Positions 16,609 through 26,173 are shown, counted from the first letter of the stretch. The stretch: 64,000 nucleotides of DNA from Oceanicaulis sp. HTCC2633 (GCF_000152745.1 NZ_CH672428.1:1937327-2001326), one strand, 5' to 3'. Program-made: numbers and translations. The notes: generated by a model from the letters alone, not told the origin.

Positions 16609-18585
16609 ATGACCCGATCTTCGCGCAAATCCCGACGCAAATCCGGCTCCATGCCGGTCTGGCTGCGCGCAATGGTCATCACGGTGATCATCGGCGGCCT
16701 TCTGACCATTGGCGGCGTGGTGCATCTGGCGCGCACCCTGCCCGATCTCAGCGCCATCGCGCCGGCGCCCCATACGGGCGAAGTGGTGCTCCTGGATCGC
16801 GAAGGCCGCACCATCGCCCGCCGCGGCCAGTCCACCAGCGCCGTCATCACCGCCGACGCCTTGCCCCAGAACCTTGCGGACGCCGTCATTGCCGTCGAGG
16901 ACCGGCGCTTTTACAGCCATTTCGGCATCGATCTCATCGGCACAGCCCGGGCGATGATGTCCAATATCCGCGCAGGACGCGTGGTTCAGGGCGGCTCCAC
17001 GATCACCCAGCAGCTCGCCAAGAACCTGTTCCTGAGCCCCGAGCGCACCTATCGGCGCAAGGCGCAGGAAGTGTTGCTGGCGCTGTGGCTCGAGAACCGG
17101 TTCACCAAGGACGAAATCCTCGCCCTCTATCTCAACCGGGTCTATTTCGGCGCCGGCGCCTGGGGGGCCGAAGCCGCCTCGCGGCGCTATTTCTCCAAGC
17201 CCGCCGACGAGCTGAGCATTGGCGAAGCGGCGCTTCTGGCGGGGCTGCTGAAAGCGCCCTCGCGTTACGCCCCCACCAATGACGCCCGCCGCGCCTCGGT
17301 CCGCGCCACGGTGGTGCTGGACCTGATGTACGCCACCGGCCGGATCAGCCAGGACGAGCGCATCGCCGCCGCCTCGACCCCGATCCGGGTGTCGCGCGGC
17401 AGCTCCAGCCCCGGGGCCGGCTGGTTCGCCGACTGGGTGATGACCCAGGTGCGCGAGATGGCGCCCGGGCATCAGGGCGATCTGATTGTTCGCACCACGC
17501 TGGATGTGGACGCCCAGCGCGCCGCGGAATCCGCGCTCAGCCTGGGTCTTGAAACCCCGGACTGGGCTCGCGGCGCCACCGAAGGCGCGCTCATTGCGCT
17601 TGACAGCCAGGGCGGGGTGCGCGCCATGGTCGGCGGGCATGACTACGCGCAGGCGCCCTTCAACCGCGCCGTGAACGCGCGACGCCAGCCCGGTTCGGCC
17701 TTCAAGCCGTTTGTCTACGCCGCCGCCTTCGAGGGCGGGCTCGGCCCTGATGACGTCTTCATGGATGCGCCGATCGCCTATGGTGACTGGGCGCCGCAGA
17801 ATTATGGCGACCGCTATGAGGGCGAGATGACGCTGGAACGCGCTTTCGCCCGATCCTCCAACGTCATTGCGGTCCAGGTCGCAGAAGCCACCGGTCGGGG
17901 CTGGGTGATGCGCACCGCCCAGCGCCTGGGGATCGAGAGCCCGCTTCAGAACACCCATGCGCTGTCCCTGGGGGCGTATGAAGTCACCCCGCTGGAACTG
18001 GGTCAGTCCTATCTGCCCTTCATGAATGGCGGACGCCGCGCCGACGCCTACGCCATCCTCTCGGTGCGCACAGCGGAGGGCGTCATGCTGTTCGAGCATG
18101 AACCGGTGCTGGGCGAGCGGGTGCTGGCGGACCGCATCCTGCGCCAGATGGACGGACTGTTTGACGCCGCCGTCAGCTATGGCACGGCGCGCGGCGCCCA
18201 GGTGGATGGTCGGCTGGTGCGCGGCAAGACCGGCACGACCAATGACAATCGCGACGCCTGGTTTGCGGGCTGGATGGACGGTCTCGCAGCGGTCGTCTGG
18301 ATGGGCAATGACGATTACACCGCCACCGATAGCGCCGTCGGCGGCGCAGGACCGGCCCGGGTCTTCTCCGCCTTCATGAGCGCGGCGCCCGTCCCCCCGC
18401 GCGGGCTCGACGCCTTGCTGGCGGACGCGCCACGCGAGGATGATCCCATCGCCAACCTGCTGAACCCGCCCGAAGCTCCGTCAGCGCCAGAGACGACAGA
18501 GCCCGGCGAGCCGGAAGACGCCCCTCAGGACGAAGAGAGCGATCCCATCGCCGATCTTCTGGGCCGGATCGGCGGCGCGCAATAA
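16609..18585 (+). CDS. Bifunctional penicillin-binding protein, class A
   Basis: A 658-residue peptidoglycan glycosyltransferase/transpeptidase. There is a basic cytoplasmic start and one TM helix (about 21-40). The GT51 domain has catalytic Glu97 in VEDRRFYSHFGID, GGSTITQQLAKN at 128-139, RKAQE and the AALLAGLLKAPSRY motif. The transpeptidase domain has Ser363-x-x-Lys366 (GSAFKP), SSN at 416-418 and KTG at 540-542. It polymerises and cross-links the wall in the periplasm. The C-terminus is a Pro/Glu-rich tail carrying a repeated DDPIANLL and SDPIADLL motif, perhaps a partner-binding peptide. It is shorter than canonical PBP1A and resembles PbpC/Pbp1 paralogues of the Caulobacterales. Confidence 0.93.
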   Translation: MTRSSRKSRRKSGSMPVWLRAMVITVIIGGLLTIGGVVHLARTLPDLSAIAPAPHTGEVVLLDREGRTIARRGQSTSAVITADALPQNLADAVIAVEDRRFYSHFGIDLIGTARAMMSNIRAGRVVQGGSTITQQLAKNLFLSPERTYRRKAQEVLLALWLENRFTKDEILALYLNRVYFGAGAWGAEAASRRYFSKPADELSIGEAALLAGLLKAPSRYAPTNDARRASVRATVVLDLMYATGRISQDERIAAASTPIRVSRGSSSPGAGWFADWVMTQVREMAPGHQGDLIVRTTLDVDAQRAAESALSLGLETPDWARGATEGALIALDSQGGVRAMVGGHDYAQAPFNRAVNARRQPGSAFKPFVYAAAFEGGLGPDDVFMDAPIAYGDWAPQNYGDRYEGEMTLERAFARSSNVIAVQVAEATGRGWVMRTAQRLGIESPLQNTHALSLGAYEVTPLELGQSYLPFMNGGRRADAYAILSVRTAEGVMLFEHEPVLGERVLADRILRQMDGLFDAAVSYGTARGAQVDGRLVRGKTGTTNDNRDAWFAGWMDGLAAVVWMGNDDYTATDSAVGGAGPARVFSAFMSAAPVPPRGLDALLADAPREDDPIANLLNPPEAPSAPETTEPGEPEDAPQDEESDPIADLLGRIGGAQ

Positions 18586-18679
18586 CGTCCTTTTCGGCCA
18601 ACGCATGAGCGGACTGTGCTGGGTTTGACGCGCGCCTTGGGATAGGCTTGCGCCCACACTGCTCTCACAAGGATCGATC

Positions 18680-20206
18680 ATGGCCGTTCTCTCCCGCCGC
18701 GCCCCGCTCGCATTCGCGCTAGCCCTCGGACTGGGCCTTGCCGCCTGTGGCCCGGATGCGGGGGAGTCTGCACGTCAGGACGCGCGCCATGACCGCCCCG
18801 TCACTGAGGCTCAGGCCGAAACCGCGCTCGCCGCATTCGGTCTCGAGAGCCCGGGGCGCGCCAGCTGGAGCGAACGCCGTTTCGAGCGGGGCGGCTATGT
18901 CTTCACAGATTTCGCCATGGATCTGGAGAACGGCCGGATGCGCGCTGACGCACTGGTGCTGACCGGGCCGCAACTCCGGGACGGCCAGCCTTTCTTCACG
19001 GGGCTGGATCTTGAAACCCTGGCGATTGAAGCGCCGAGCGGGGCCATGCGCGCCGCCATGCTGGGCCTGTCCGAGCCAAGCCCCGAGCTCGCGCGCGCCA
19101 TCGCCGGCGTCCTGCGCGGCGATACGGATCTGGACGACCTTTCCGATCTCAAGGATGGATACGGGTTCTCCAGCCTCGAACTAGTCGCGCCGGTGATGCA
19201 GATCAATGACGCCCCGGACCTGACCGTCAGCCTGAGCGCGGACAGCGTCCGCCTGTCCGACTTCGCACAGGATGAACGGCTGGGATCAGTCGAATTCGCC
19301 AATTACGCCATGGAGGGTGTGGACGAACAGGGCCAGCCGATGGCGATGAGCGTCGCCTTTCTGGAAGCCTCCGGCGTGAAACTGGACGGATTGGAGACCG
19401 GCTCTCCTTTCGGCGCGGCGCTGATGTCGCCCGGCGCGGCGCCTTACGAGATGATCGACCTGCGCGGCATGGAGCTGGAAGCAGGCGGCGTGTTCATCAC
19501 CCTGCCCGAACTGAGCGCCCGCGTTCAGGAGCGGGCCGGCTCGATCATGAGCTCCAGCCTGGCCCTGCCCGAGCTGCGCATCGCCCCCGCCGCCTCTCAT
19601 CCCCAGAGCCCCCGCATCCGACAGAGTTTCGAGCTTCTGGGCTATGACGAGATCGTTCTGAGCGCCGCCGGGGAGACCCGCTATGACCCGGCCGAGGACC
19701 GGGCCTGGACGGAAGGCGACACCTATATCCGGCTCGAGGACGGGCTGACTCTGACCTTTGATCAGGAACTGACCGGCCTCGCGGCGTCTTCGGCGCTTGC
19801 CGAACAGGCCGCAGGCGAGATGGACAAGGACGCGGCGCGCATTCTGGCGCCGCTGATGATCCACCATGTCCGCCTGGAACTCGCCGACCAGTCCCTGATG
19901 GATCGCGTCACTGCACAGATGGCCCGCCAATCGGGCGTCAGCGAAGCGCAGGCGCGGGTCCAGCTGGGCGCCATGGCGCGCATGGGGCTGGCCTTCGCAG
20001 GCGCGCAGATGCCGGCCGGCGTGTTGCAACAGGCGGCCGGCGCCATTGACGGCTTCATCAATGCAGGCGGGGTTCTGACCATCGAGCTGGACCCGGCGGC
20101 GCCGGTTTCAGCCGCCGCCTTCGCCGATTACCCGGCGCCGGACGCCGACACGCTGGGCCTGACCATCACGCATGAACCGGCCGAGGCCGGAAACGACGGC
20201 GAATAG
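18680..20206 (+). CDS. Large hypothetical lipoprotein
   Basis: A 508-residue lipoprotein (lipobox LAAC, Cys23) with a long, acidic, largely beta-predicted body and no recognised domain. It contains several segments of similar outline (LETLAIEAPSGAM, GYGFSSLELVAPVM, MIDLRGMELEAGG), suggesting an internally repeated strand-rich fold like some lipid-transfer or AsmA-like proteins; that is only a visual impression. The C-terminal third is helical (QMARQSGVSEAQARVQLGAM). It sits 94 bases after the PBP gene and may share its transcription. Confidence 0.75.
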   Translation: MAVLSRRAPLAFALALGLGLAACGPDAGESARQDARHDRPVTEAQAETALAAFGLESPGRASWSERRFERGGYVFTDFAMDLENGRMRADALVLTGPQLRDGQPFFTGLDLETLAIEAPSGAMRAAMLGLSEPSPELARAIAGVLRGDTDLDDLSDLKDGYGFSSLELVAPVMQINDAPDLTVSLSADSVRLSDFAQDERLGSVEFANYAMEGVDEQGQPMAMSVAFLEASGVKLDGLETGSPFGAALMSPGAAPYEMIDLRGMELEAGGVFITLPELSARVQERAGSIMSSSLALPELRIAPAASHPQSPRIRQSFELLGYDEIVLSAAGETRYDPAEDRAWTEGDTYIRLEDGLTLTFDQELTGLAASSALAEQAAGEMDKDAARILAPLMIHHVRLELADQSLMDRVTAQMARQSGVSEAQARVQLGAMARMGLAFAGAQMPAGVLQQAAGAIDGFINAGGVLTIELDPAAPVSAAAFADYPAPDADTLGLTITHEPAEAGNDGE

Positions 20207-20209
20207 GGC

Positions 20210-21484
20210 CTAGCCGTTTTTCGCTCGCCGGGCGTCGTGCTCGGCCATGAACGCCTTCATCTTCGGTGCGATCTCCTCGCGGAACCGCCGGCCGTTGAAG
20301 ACGCCGTAATGGCCGACGCCGGGCTGGATATGGTCCAGCCGCAGGTCTTCCGGCAGGCTCGAGCACAGCGTGTGCGCGGCCTGGGTCTGGCCAATGCCTG
20401 AAATGTCGTCGTTCTCGCCCTCAACGGTGAGAAGCGCCACATCGGTGATGGTTTCCGGACGCACCAGGCGACCCTCCACCGTCATCTCGCCCAGCGCCAG
20501 CTTGTGCTTCTGGAACACGTCCTCGATGGTCTGCAGGTAGAATTCCTCGGTCAGATCCATCACCGAGAGATACTCGTCATAGAATTCGCGGTGACGGTCC
20601 GCACTGTCGCCATCGCCGGACACCATGTGCTGGAAGAAGTTCCAGTGGGCGTCCACATGGCGCTCGAAATTCATGTTGATGAAGCCGGTCAGCTGCAGGA
20701 AGCCCGGATAGACCCGGCGCATGGCGCCCGGATACACCGGCGGCACGGTCTGGATCAGATTGTCCCGGAACCACTCATAGGGGCGTTCCTCGGCCAGCTT
20801 GTTCGGCACGGTCGGCGATTTGCGCGCATCGATGGGCGACCCCATGAAGGTCATGGAGGTGGGGCGTGCCGGATCCTTGTCCTCGGCCATCAGGGCGATG
20901 GCGGCCAGGGTCGGCGGGCCGGGCTGACACACCGCGACCACGTGCGGGTTCGAGCCCAGCGCCGTGATCATCTCGCGCACATAGAGCACATAGTCATCAA
21001 GATCGAAACGGCCCTCGGCGACCGAAACCTTGCGCGCATCCACCCAGTCGGTGATGTACACTTCATGGTCGGGCAGGAAGGCTTCGACCGTGCCGCGCAG
21101 CAGCGTGGCGTGGTGACCGGACATCGGGGCCACGATCAGCACCGGCCGATCCTTGATCTCCGACACCTTCACGCCGCGCGCTTTCGCGAGCGCCTTGCGA
21201 TCCCGTTTGAAGTGCAGAAGCGAGCAGAAGGGCTTGCTCCACACGGTCTCGATATCGATATCGACCGGCTGGTCATTGACGTGGGTCGGGCTCAGCTCCC
21301 AGTCGGGCTTGCCGTAATAGCGCGTCAGGCTCTCGAACAGGTCGGCGGCCGCGGCCGTGGCGCGACCCGCCAGCGTGTCAGAGGCCGGATTGAGCGGGGA
21401 GCGCAGCGATCGCCGGGTCATGTTCGCGGCGGCGCGCCAGGGCAGCATGGCGGCCCGGCTCATTTCCAGAAAAGAGTAAAGCAT
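20210..21484 (-). CDS. phaZ: Intracellular polyhydroxyalkanoate depolymerase
   Basis: A 424-residue PhaZ that degrades granule-bound PHB to hydroxybutyrate oligomers or monomers. The alpha/beta-hydrolase nucleophile is Cys186 in VAVCQPGPP, the Cys-for-Ser lipase box characteristic of intracellular PhaZ. VEGENDDISG and the GVGHYGVFNGRRF block near the C-terminus hold the catalytic Asp and His. Family length is about 410-420. It implies that the organism stores PHB, although no phaC is in the window. The divergent short region 21485-21535 separates it from sco on the same strand upstream. Confidence 0.94.
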   Translation of the reverse strand: MLYSFLEMSRAAMLPWRAAANMTRRSLRSPLNPASDTLAGRATAAAADLFESLTRYYGKPDWELSPTHVNDQPVDIDIETVWSKPFCSLLHFKRDRKALAKARGVKVSEIKDRPVLIVAPMSGHHATLLRGTVEAFLPDHEVYITDWVDARKVSVAEGRFDLDDYVLYVREMITALGSNPHVVAVCQPGPPTLAAIALMAEDKDPARPTSMTFMGSPIDARKSPTVPNKLAEERPYEWFRDNLIQTVPPVYPGAMRRVYPGFLQLTGFINMNFERHVDAHWNFFQHMVSGDGDSADRHREFYDEYLSVMDLTEEFYLQTIEDVFQKHKLALGEMTVEGRLVRPETITDVALLTVEGENDDISGIGQTQAAHTLCSSLPEDLRLDHIQPGVGHYGVFNGRRFREEIAPKMKAFMAEHDARRAKNG

Positions 21485-21535
21485 AGCCTGTCTCCTCAGC
21501 GCCGGGACGTCCGCAGCACTGTCAGCTCAATTCGA

Positions 21536-22192
21536 TTATGCCGGATTAGTCTCTAGAAACTGTTGAAGGCGTGAGGCGATCTGATCCGGGGTCGCCTGAT
21601 GCGGAAAGACTTCAACAAACTCGCCATTCCGCCCCATCAGATAGATGAGCGAGGAATGGTCCATGGTGTATTCCGCCAGCGTGCCGTCATCCTCCACACG
21701 GGCGTAATAGACTCGATAGGCGCGGGCGGCCTCACGGATCTGCTCTTCGCTGCCGGTTAGGCCCAGCAGATTGTCGGGGAAGGCCGGCGACTGCACATAG
21801 GCGGCCAGCGCCTCGGGGGTGTCGCGTTCGGGATCCACCGTGATCAGGAGCGGCTGGAATTGTGCGCGCTGTTCAGGCGTCAGACGATCCAGAGCCGCCG
21901 CCATCACCTGAAGCGAGGTCGGGCAGATGTCCGGGCAGTAGGTGAAACCGAAATAGATCAGGGTCGGACGGCCTGCGAAGGTCTCTTCCGTCACCGTCCG
22001 GCCCGTATGATCCACCAGTGTGAACGGCCCGCCGATATCGGCCTGGCCGGACATGCGGACCGGAGCCGCCCCGGTGGTGTTCGCGCCTGTCCCGGCGCCC
22101 GGTGAGAGGGTCAGGATGGCGACCGCCGCGACGCCTGCGAGAATGGCGGCAATGGCGGGAAACAGCCAGATCGGTCGATTTTTCAAGTCCAT
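21536..22192 (-). CDS. senC: SCO1/SenC/PrrC family copper chaperone
   Basis: A 218-residue membrane-anchored thioredoxin-fold protein that delivers copper to the CuA site of cytochrome oxidase. An N-terminal TM anchor (about 8-30) is followed by Cys86-x3-Cys90 (FTYCPDIC) and His179 (MDHSS), the three copper ligands. The start at 22192 (MDLKNRP) removes 13 non-family residues. It is divergent from regB, reproducing the regB-senC-regA cluster known from Rhodobacter, where SenC/PrrC links oxidase activity to Reg signalling. Confidence 0.94.
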   Translation of the reverse strand: MDLKNRPIWLFPAIAAILAGVAAVAILTLSPGAGTGANTTGAAPVRMSGQADIGGPFTLVDHTGRTVTEETFAGRPTLIYFGFTYCPDICPTSLQVMAAALDRLTPEQRAQFQPLLITVDPERDTPEALAAYVQSPAFPDNLLGLTGSEEQIREAARAYRVYYARVEDDGTLAEYTMDHSSLIYLMGRNGEFVEVFPHQATPDQIASRLQQFLETNPA

Positions 22193-22393
22193 GTGTAGTC
22201 CTGAGGTTGAGAGCGCGCCGGCGCAGCGCAATCATCCCCTCTGAGGTACGACATTCTTGTGTCAGATGCGAGCCCCGTATATCGCGGTGCAGCATCGCCG
22301 GACGCGACCATGCGCGTCATCTCGTCTCGTTGACCGCAAGCGCGGTCATCGCTCAGCTGACCGTTAAAGACGCTCCTCGGGGGAAGCCACACC

Positions 22394-23752
22394 GTGCGTG
22401 ACAGCCAAATTGAACCTGACTGGTCAGAGCTTGACGCCGATCCTGACCTGACGCCCGTCTTCGGCCGCGTCCGACTGCGCACGCTGATCCTGCTGCGTTG
22501 GCTGGCGGTCGCCGGCCAGACGCTCGCCGTGATCGTGGTTTTCTACGGGCTGGGCTTTGATCTGCCCCTTGGCGCGTGTCTCGCCGTGATCGCCGCAAGC
22601 GCCTGGGTCAACGCCTGGCTGACGCTCGCCATGCCAACCCAGCGCTTCGCCAAGGACTGGGAAGCCTTTCTGCAGCTTGCCTATGACGTCATCCAGCTGA
22701 TGGTTCTGCTGGCGTTGACGGGCGGTCTCACCAACCCCTTCTCGGTCATGCTGGTGGGCCCGGTGGTGATCGCGGTCTCCGCCCTGCCCGGGCGCTGGTG
22801 GCTGACTCTCGCGGCCATCGCCATCATCGGCTCGATCTCGCTGAGCATCTGGCATCTGCCCCTGCCCTGGGCGGACGGTCAAAGCGTCACCCTGCCCTCA
22901 ACCTATCGCGCCGGCATCTGGATGGCGCTGGCCATCGCCATCGCCTTCACCGCCATCTATGCCTGGCGCGTCGGGTTCGAGGCGCAACGCATGGGCGCGG
23001 CCCTGGCGGCGACACAAAGCGTTCTGGCGCGCGAGCAACGCCTGTCGGCCCTGGGCGCGCTCGCCGCCGCCGCCGCACACGAGCTGGGCACGCCGCTGGC
23101 CACCATCCAGCTGACCGCCAAGGAAATGCTGCGCGCCGCCCAGGACGATATCGCGCGAGAGGACGCCGACCTCATCATTTCCCAGGCCCAGCGCTGTCGC
23201 GAGATCCTGCAGCGCCTGTCCCAATCGTCGCACAACACCGCGGACAAGATGCATGAGCGTATCGGCATCAAGGAGCTGATGGAGGAGGCCGCAGCCCCGC
23301 TCAAGGGCCTGGACGCCCATATCACGGTCAAGCTGGCCCCGCCGCCCGACCTGCCGGACGCGCCCGTGCTCAAGCGCCAGACCGAGCTGTTGTACGGCCT
23401 GGGCAACTTCATCGAGAACGCCGTGGATTTCGCCACCTCAGAAGTCCAGATCACCGGCGCCTGGACCGGCGACAGCCTGACCATCGTGGTCCAGGATGAC
23501 GGGCCGGGCTTTCCGCCGGACATTCTCGCCAAGCTTGGCGAACCCTATGTCACCACGCGCCGGGGCCAGCCCGGCTATGGCGGCCTGGGCCTGGGCGTCT
23601 TCATCGCCGTCACCCTGATTGAACGCATTGGCGGTCGCGTGGACCTGACCAACGCCCCCCAGGGAGGCGCCCGCGTGGTGCTGAACCTGCCCCGTGCGCC
23701 GCTGGAGGCGGAACCGCGGAGCGATGTGGGCGCATCAGACCTTTCGCACTAA
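22394..23752 (+). CDS. regB: Redox sensor histidine kinase RegB/PrrB
   Basis: A 452-residue membrane kinase, GTG start at 22394. Six hydrophobic segments cover about residues 28-190, including the ubiquinone-binding motif GGLTNPF at 110-116. The phospho-acceptor is His229 in AAAAHELGTPLATI. Cys268 in QAQRCREILQRL is at the place of the redox-active Cys265 of Rhodobacter capsulatus RegB. The ATPase domain has NFIENAVDFA, DDGPGFPPDIL and GGLGLGVF. It phosphorylates RegA under reducing conditions. regA follows 115 bases downstream. Confidence 0.94.
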   Translation: MRDSQIEPDWSELDADPDLTPVFGRVRLRTLILLRWLAVAGQTLAVIVVFYGLGFDLPLGACLAVIAASAWVNAWLTLAMPTQRFAKDWEAFLQLAYDVIQLMVLLALTGGLTNPFSVMLVGPVVIAVSALPGRWWLTLAAIAIIGSISLSIWHLPLPWADGQSVTLPSTYRAGIWMALAIAIAFTAIYAWRVGFEAQRMGAALAATQSVLAREQRLSALGALAAAAAHELGTPLATIQLTAKEMLRAAQDDIAREDADLIISQAQRCREILQRLSQSSHNTADKMHERIGIKELMEEAAAPLKGLDAHITVKLAPPPDLPDAPVLKRQTELLYGLGNFIENAVDFATSEVQITGAWTGDSLTIVVQDDGPGFPPDILAKLGEPYVTTRRGQPGYGGLGLGVFIAVTLIERIGGRVDLTNAPQGGARVVLNLPRAPLEAEPRSDVGASDLSH

Positions 23753-23867
23753 AATTTTCCGAATTGTCGAGCTGTCTTGCTTTCCATCCGACCTTTGCAG
23801 ACGAGGGGAGAATGGGGGTAGAGATTAGGCCTGAACAAACCGACCCAGTTAAAGGAGCCTGTCGGCC

Positions 23868-24425
23868 GTGACCGAACACACTGAACTGGACCTTCCTGAA
23901 GACAAGACGCTGCTGCTGGTGGACGATGACGAGCCGTTCCGGAATCGGCTGTCGCGCGCCATGGAGAGCCGCGGCTTTGACGTGATCAGCGCGGTCGGCA
24001 CGGTCGCCGAGGCCATCGTGATCGCCCGCAAGACGCCCCCCGCCTTCGCCGTGGTGGATTTGCGTCTGGATGACGGGGACGGCCTGGACGTGGTGCGCAC
24101 CCTGCACGAAAGCCGCGATGACTGCCGCGTCATCATGCTGACCGGGTATGGCAATATCGCGACCGCCGTTGCGGCGGTGAAATCGGGCGCTGTGGACTAT
24201 CTCGCCAAACCCGCAGACGCCGATGACGTGGTGAAGGCCTTGCTCGCCCAGCCTGACGCGAAACCCGCGCCGCCGGAGAACCCGATGAGCGCGGACCGGG
24301 TCCGGTGGGAGCACATCCAGCGCGTCTTCGAGCTGTGCAATCACAATGTGTCCGAGACGGCGCGCCGGCTGAACATGCACCGCCGCACCTTGCAGCGTAT
24401 TCTCGCCAAGCGCGCCCCGCGCTAG
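23868..24425 (+). CDS. regA: Response regulator RegA/PrrA
   Basis: A 185-residue regulator, GTG start after AAAGGAG. The receiver has the acidic triad Asp19-21 (LVDDDE), phospho-acceptor Asp64 (VVDLRLDD) and the conserved MLTGYGNIATAV and Lys in YLAKPA. The C-terminal Fis-type HTH (ETARRLNMHRRTLQRIL) is nearly invariant across RegA orthologues. It is expected to control respiratory, carbon and nitrogen genes in response to quinone redox state. Operon with regB. Confidence 0.96.
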   Translation: MTEHTELDLPEDKTLLLVDDDEPFRNRLSRAMESRGFDVISAVGTVAEAIVIARKTPPAFAVVDLRLDDGDGLDVVRTLHESRDDCRVIMLTGYGNIATAVAAVKSGAVDYLAKPADADDVVKALLAQPDAKPAPPENPMSADRVRWEHIQRVFELCNHNVSETARRLNMHRRTLQRILAKRAPR

Positions 24426-24491
24426 GCAGATTGGCCCGATTTGACCGTTTTGGTCACTTAAGGCCGCGCCGGGTCCGGTCTAGGATGAGGC

Positions 24492-25496
24492 ATGATCGCT
24501 TCCATCCCTGTCCGGACCCTGTGCTTCGTCGTCTATCCCGGCTTTGAGCTGCTGGATCTGACCGGCCCCTACGCCGTGCTCTCCAGCGCCGCCCGGCTGG
24601 CGCCGCAACTGGGATGGTCGCTCTGCATCGCCGCGCCCGAAGCAGGCCTTGTGACCTCAGGGCACGGGGTCGCCGTGCTGGCCGAACACGCCCTGCAGGA
24701 GCTGGAAGCGACCCCGCTTCACAGCCTGATCTGCGTCGGCGGAGACCGCGAGCCGGTCGAGACTGTTCTCTCCGATCAGGACTTTCTGGACCGTCTGCGA
24801 AGGACAGGCGAGGCCGCCGAGCGCTGCATCTCCATCTGCTCGGGCGCATATCTGCTCGCCGAAGCCGGGCTGGCCCGTCATCATCGCCTCACCACCCACT
24901 GGCGAGCCGTGCGGCATCTGTCGGAGCGTTATCCGGACATCAAGGTCGAGCCCGACGCCATCTACATCCAGGACGGAGCCATCTGGAGCTCAGCGGGCGT
25001 CACCGCCGGCATGGATCTGGCGCTCGCCCTGGTCGAACAGGAGGCGGGGCGCGCCCTCGCACTCAAGATCGCCCAGAACCTGCTGGTCCAGCGCCTGCGC
25101 TCAGGCGGGCAGAGCCAGTATTCCCCGGATCTGGCGGCCCAGGCCCGCCCTGAAAGCCGGCTCGCGCGCCTGTGTGACGCCGTGCGTCGCGAACCGTCCG
25201 CGGACTGGTCCATCGAAGCGCTATGCGACCGCTTTCACCTGTCCCGTCGCACCCTGAGCCGTCTGACCCGCACCGAGTTGAACCAGTCGCCCGCCCAGCT
25301 TGTGGAGCAATTGCGCGTGGAAGCCGCGCGCGCCCTGCTGGTGGAAACCGATCACGCCATCAGCGTCATTGCCGATATGTGCGGGTTCGGCGGCCTGCAA
25401 AGGCTGGATCGCGCCTTCCAGCGACAGCTGGGGGTGGCTCCACGCGACTTCCGCGCCCGCTTCCGCACCCCCTTTCCCCAGGAGACCGCATCATGA
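24492..25496 (+). CDS. GlxA-family regulator (DJ-1/PfpI domain plus AraC HTH)
   Basis: A 334-residue protein. Residues 1-200 form a DJ-1/PfpI domain (CFVVYPGFELLDLTGPYAVL near the start, SICSGAYLLAEAGL with the nucleophile-elbow Cys, then TTHWRAV). Residues about 225-330 carry two AraC-type helix-turn-helices (CDRFHLSRRTLSRLTRTE and ISVIADMCGFGGLQRLDRAF). Members are transcription activators whose DJ-1 part probably binds a ligand. The stop overlaps the ATG of the next gene (ATGA at 25493-25496), so it most likely regulates or is co-translated with the isocyanide hydratase. Confidence 0.92.
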   Translation: MIASIPVRTLCFVVYPGFELLDLTGPYAVLSSAARLAPQLGWSLCIAAPEAGLVTSGHGVAVLAEHALQELEATPLHSLICVGGDREPVETVLSDQDFLDRLRRTGEAAERCISICSGAYLLAEAGLARHHRLTTHWRAVRHLSERYPDIKVEPDAIYIQDGAIWSSAGVTAGMDLALALVEQEAGRALALKIAQNLLVQRLRSGGQSQYSPDLAAQARPESRLARLCDAVRREPSADWSIEALCDRFHLSRRTLSRLTRTELNQSPAQLVEQLRVEAARALLVETDHAISVIADMCGFGGLQRLDRAFQRQLGVAPRDFRARFRTPFPQETAS

Positions 25497-26173
25497 GCTT
25501 CACCATCGGCTTTCTTCTGTTTGACGATCTGACCCAGCTGGACTTCACCGGTCCCCTGCAGGTACTGAGCCGGGCGCCCGGCGCCGAGACGGCGCTGATC
25601 GCCCGCAAGGACGGACCAGTGCGCACCGATTGCGGCCCCTTCATCCTGCCCACCCATACGCTGGACACGGCGCCCGATCTCGATCTGCTGTGCGTGCCCG
25701 GCGGGTTCGGCGTGGACGCGATAATGCAGGACGCCGTCATGATCGAGTTCGTGCGCCGGCAGGGCGCGAAGGCCCGCTACGTCACCTCGGTCTGCACCGG
25801 CGCCTTCATCCTGGGCGCAGCCGGACTTTTGAAGGGCGTCCGCGCCACGACCCACTGGCGCTATCACGCGCATCTGTCCGCCTTCGGAGCCATTCCCGTA
25901 AATGAGCGCGTGGTGCATGACGGCCGGGTGATCACGGGAGGCGGGGTCACGGCCGGCATCGATTTCGCCCTGAGCGTGATGCGCGAGATCGCGGGCGACG
26001 CCGTCGCCGCCAGCATCCAGCTGGGGCTTGAATATGATCCGGCCCCGCCGCTGGACGCCGGCCATCCCGATCGCGCTTCATCCGACGTGCGCGAGGCTGT
26101 GGAGGCGCGCTTCGCCCCGCGCATGGAGGCCTTCGAAGCGCTGGTCGACGCGCTCACGGCTCAGGATGGATAG
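25493..26173 (+). CDS. inhA: Isocyanide hydratase-like DJ-1/PfpI protein
   Basis: A 226-residue DJ-1 superfamily protein. Asp17 (TQLDFTGPLQVL), Cys101 and Thr102 (SVCTGAF) fall at exactly the residue numbers of the catalytic Asp17/Cys101/Thr102 of Pseudomonas isocyanide hydratase, which converts isonitriles to N-formamides. Other blocks match as well (LLCVPGGFGVD, TTHWRYHAHL, GGGVTAGIDFAL). It is translationally coupled to the GlxA-type regulator. Substrate identity is inferred from family. The last 13 bases overlap the end of the convergent nuclease-like gene. Confidence 0.88.
   Translation: MSFTIGFLLFDDLTQLDFTGPLQVLSRAPGAETALIARKDGPVRTDCGPFILPTHTLDTAPDLDLLCVPGGFGVDAIMQDAVMIEFVRRQGAKARYVTSVCTGAFILGAAGLLKGVRATTHWRYHAHLSAFGAIPVNERVVHDGRVITGGGVTAGIDFALSVMREIAGDAVAASIQLGLEYDPAPPLDAGHPDRASSDVREAVEARFAPRMEAFEALVDALTAQDG

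Noticed and set aside
16588-18099. 503-residue minus-strand frame over the PBP gene
   Set aside because: It is antisense to a clear GT51/transpeptidase gene with all motifs, so it is a shadow created by high GC.
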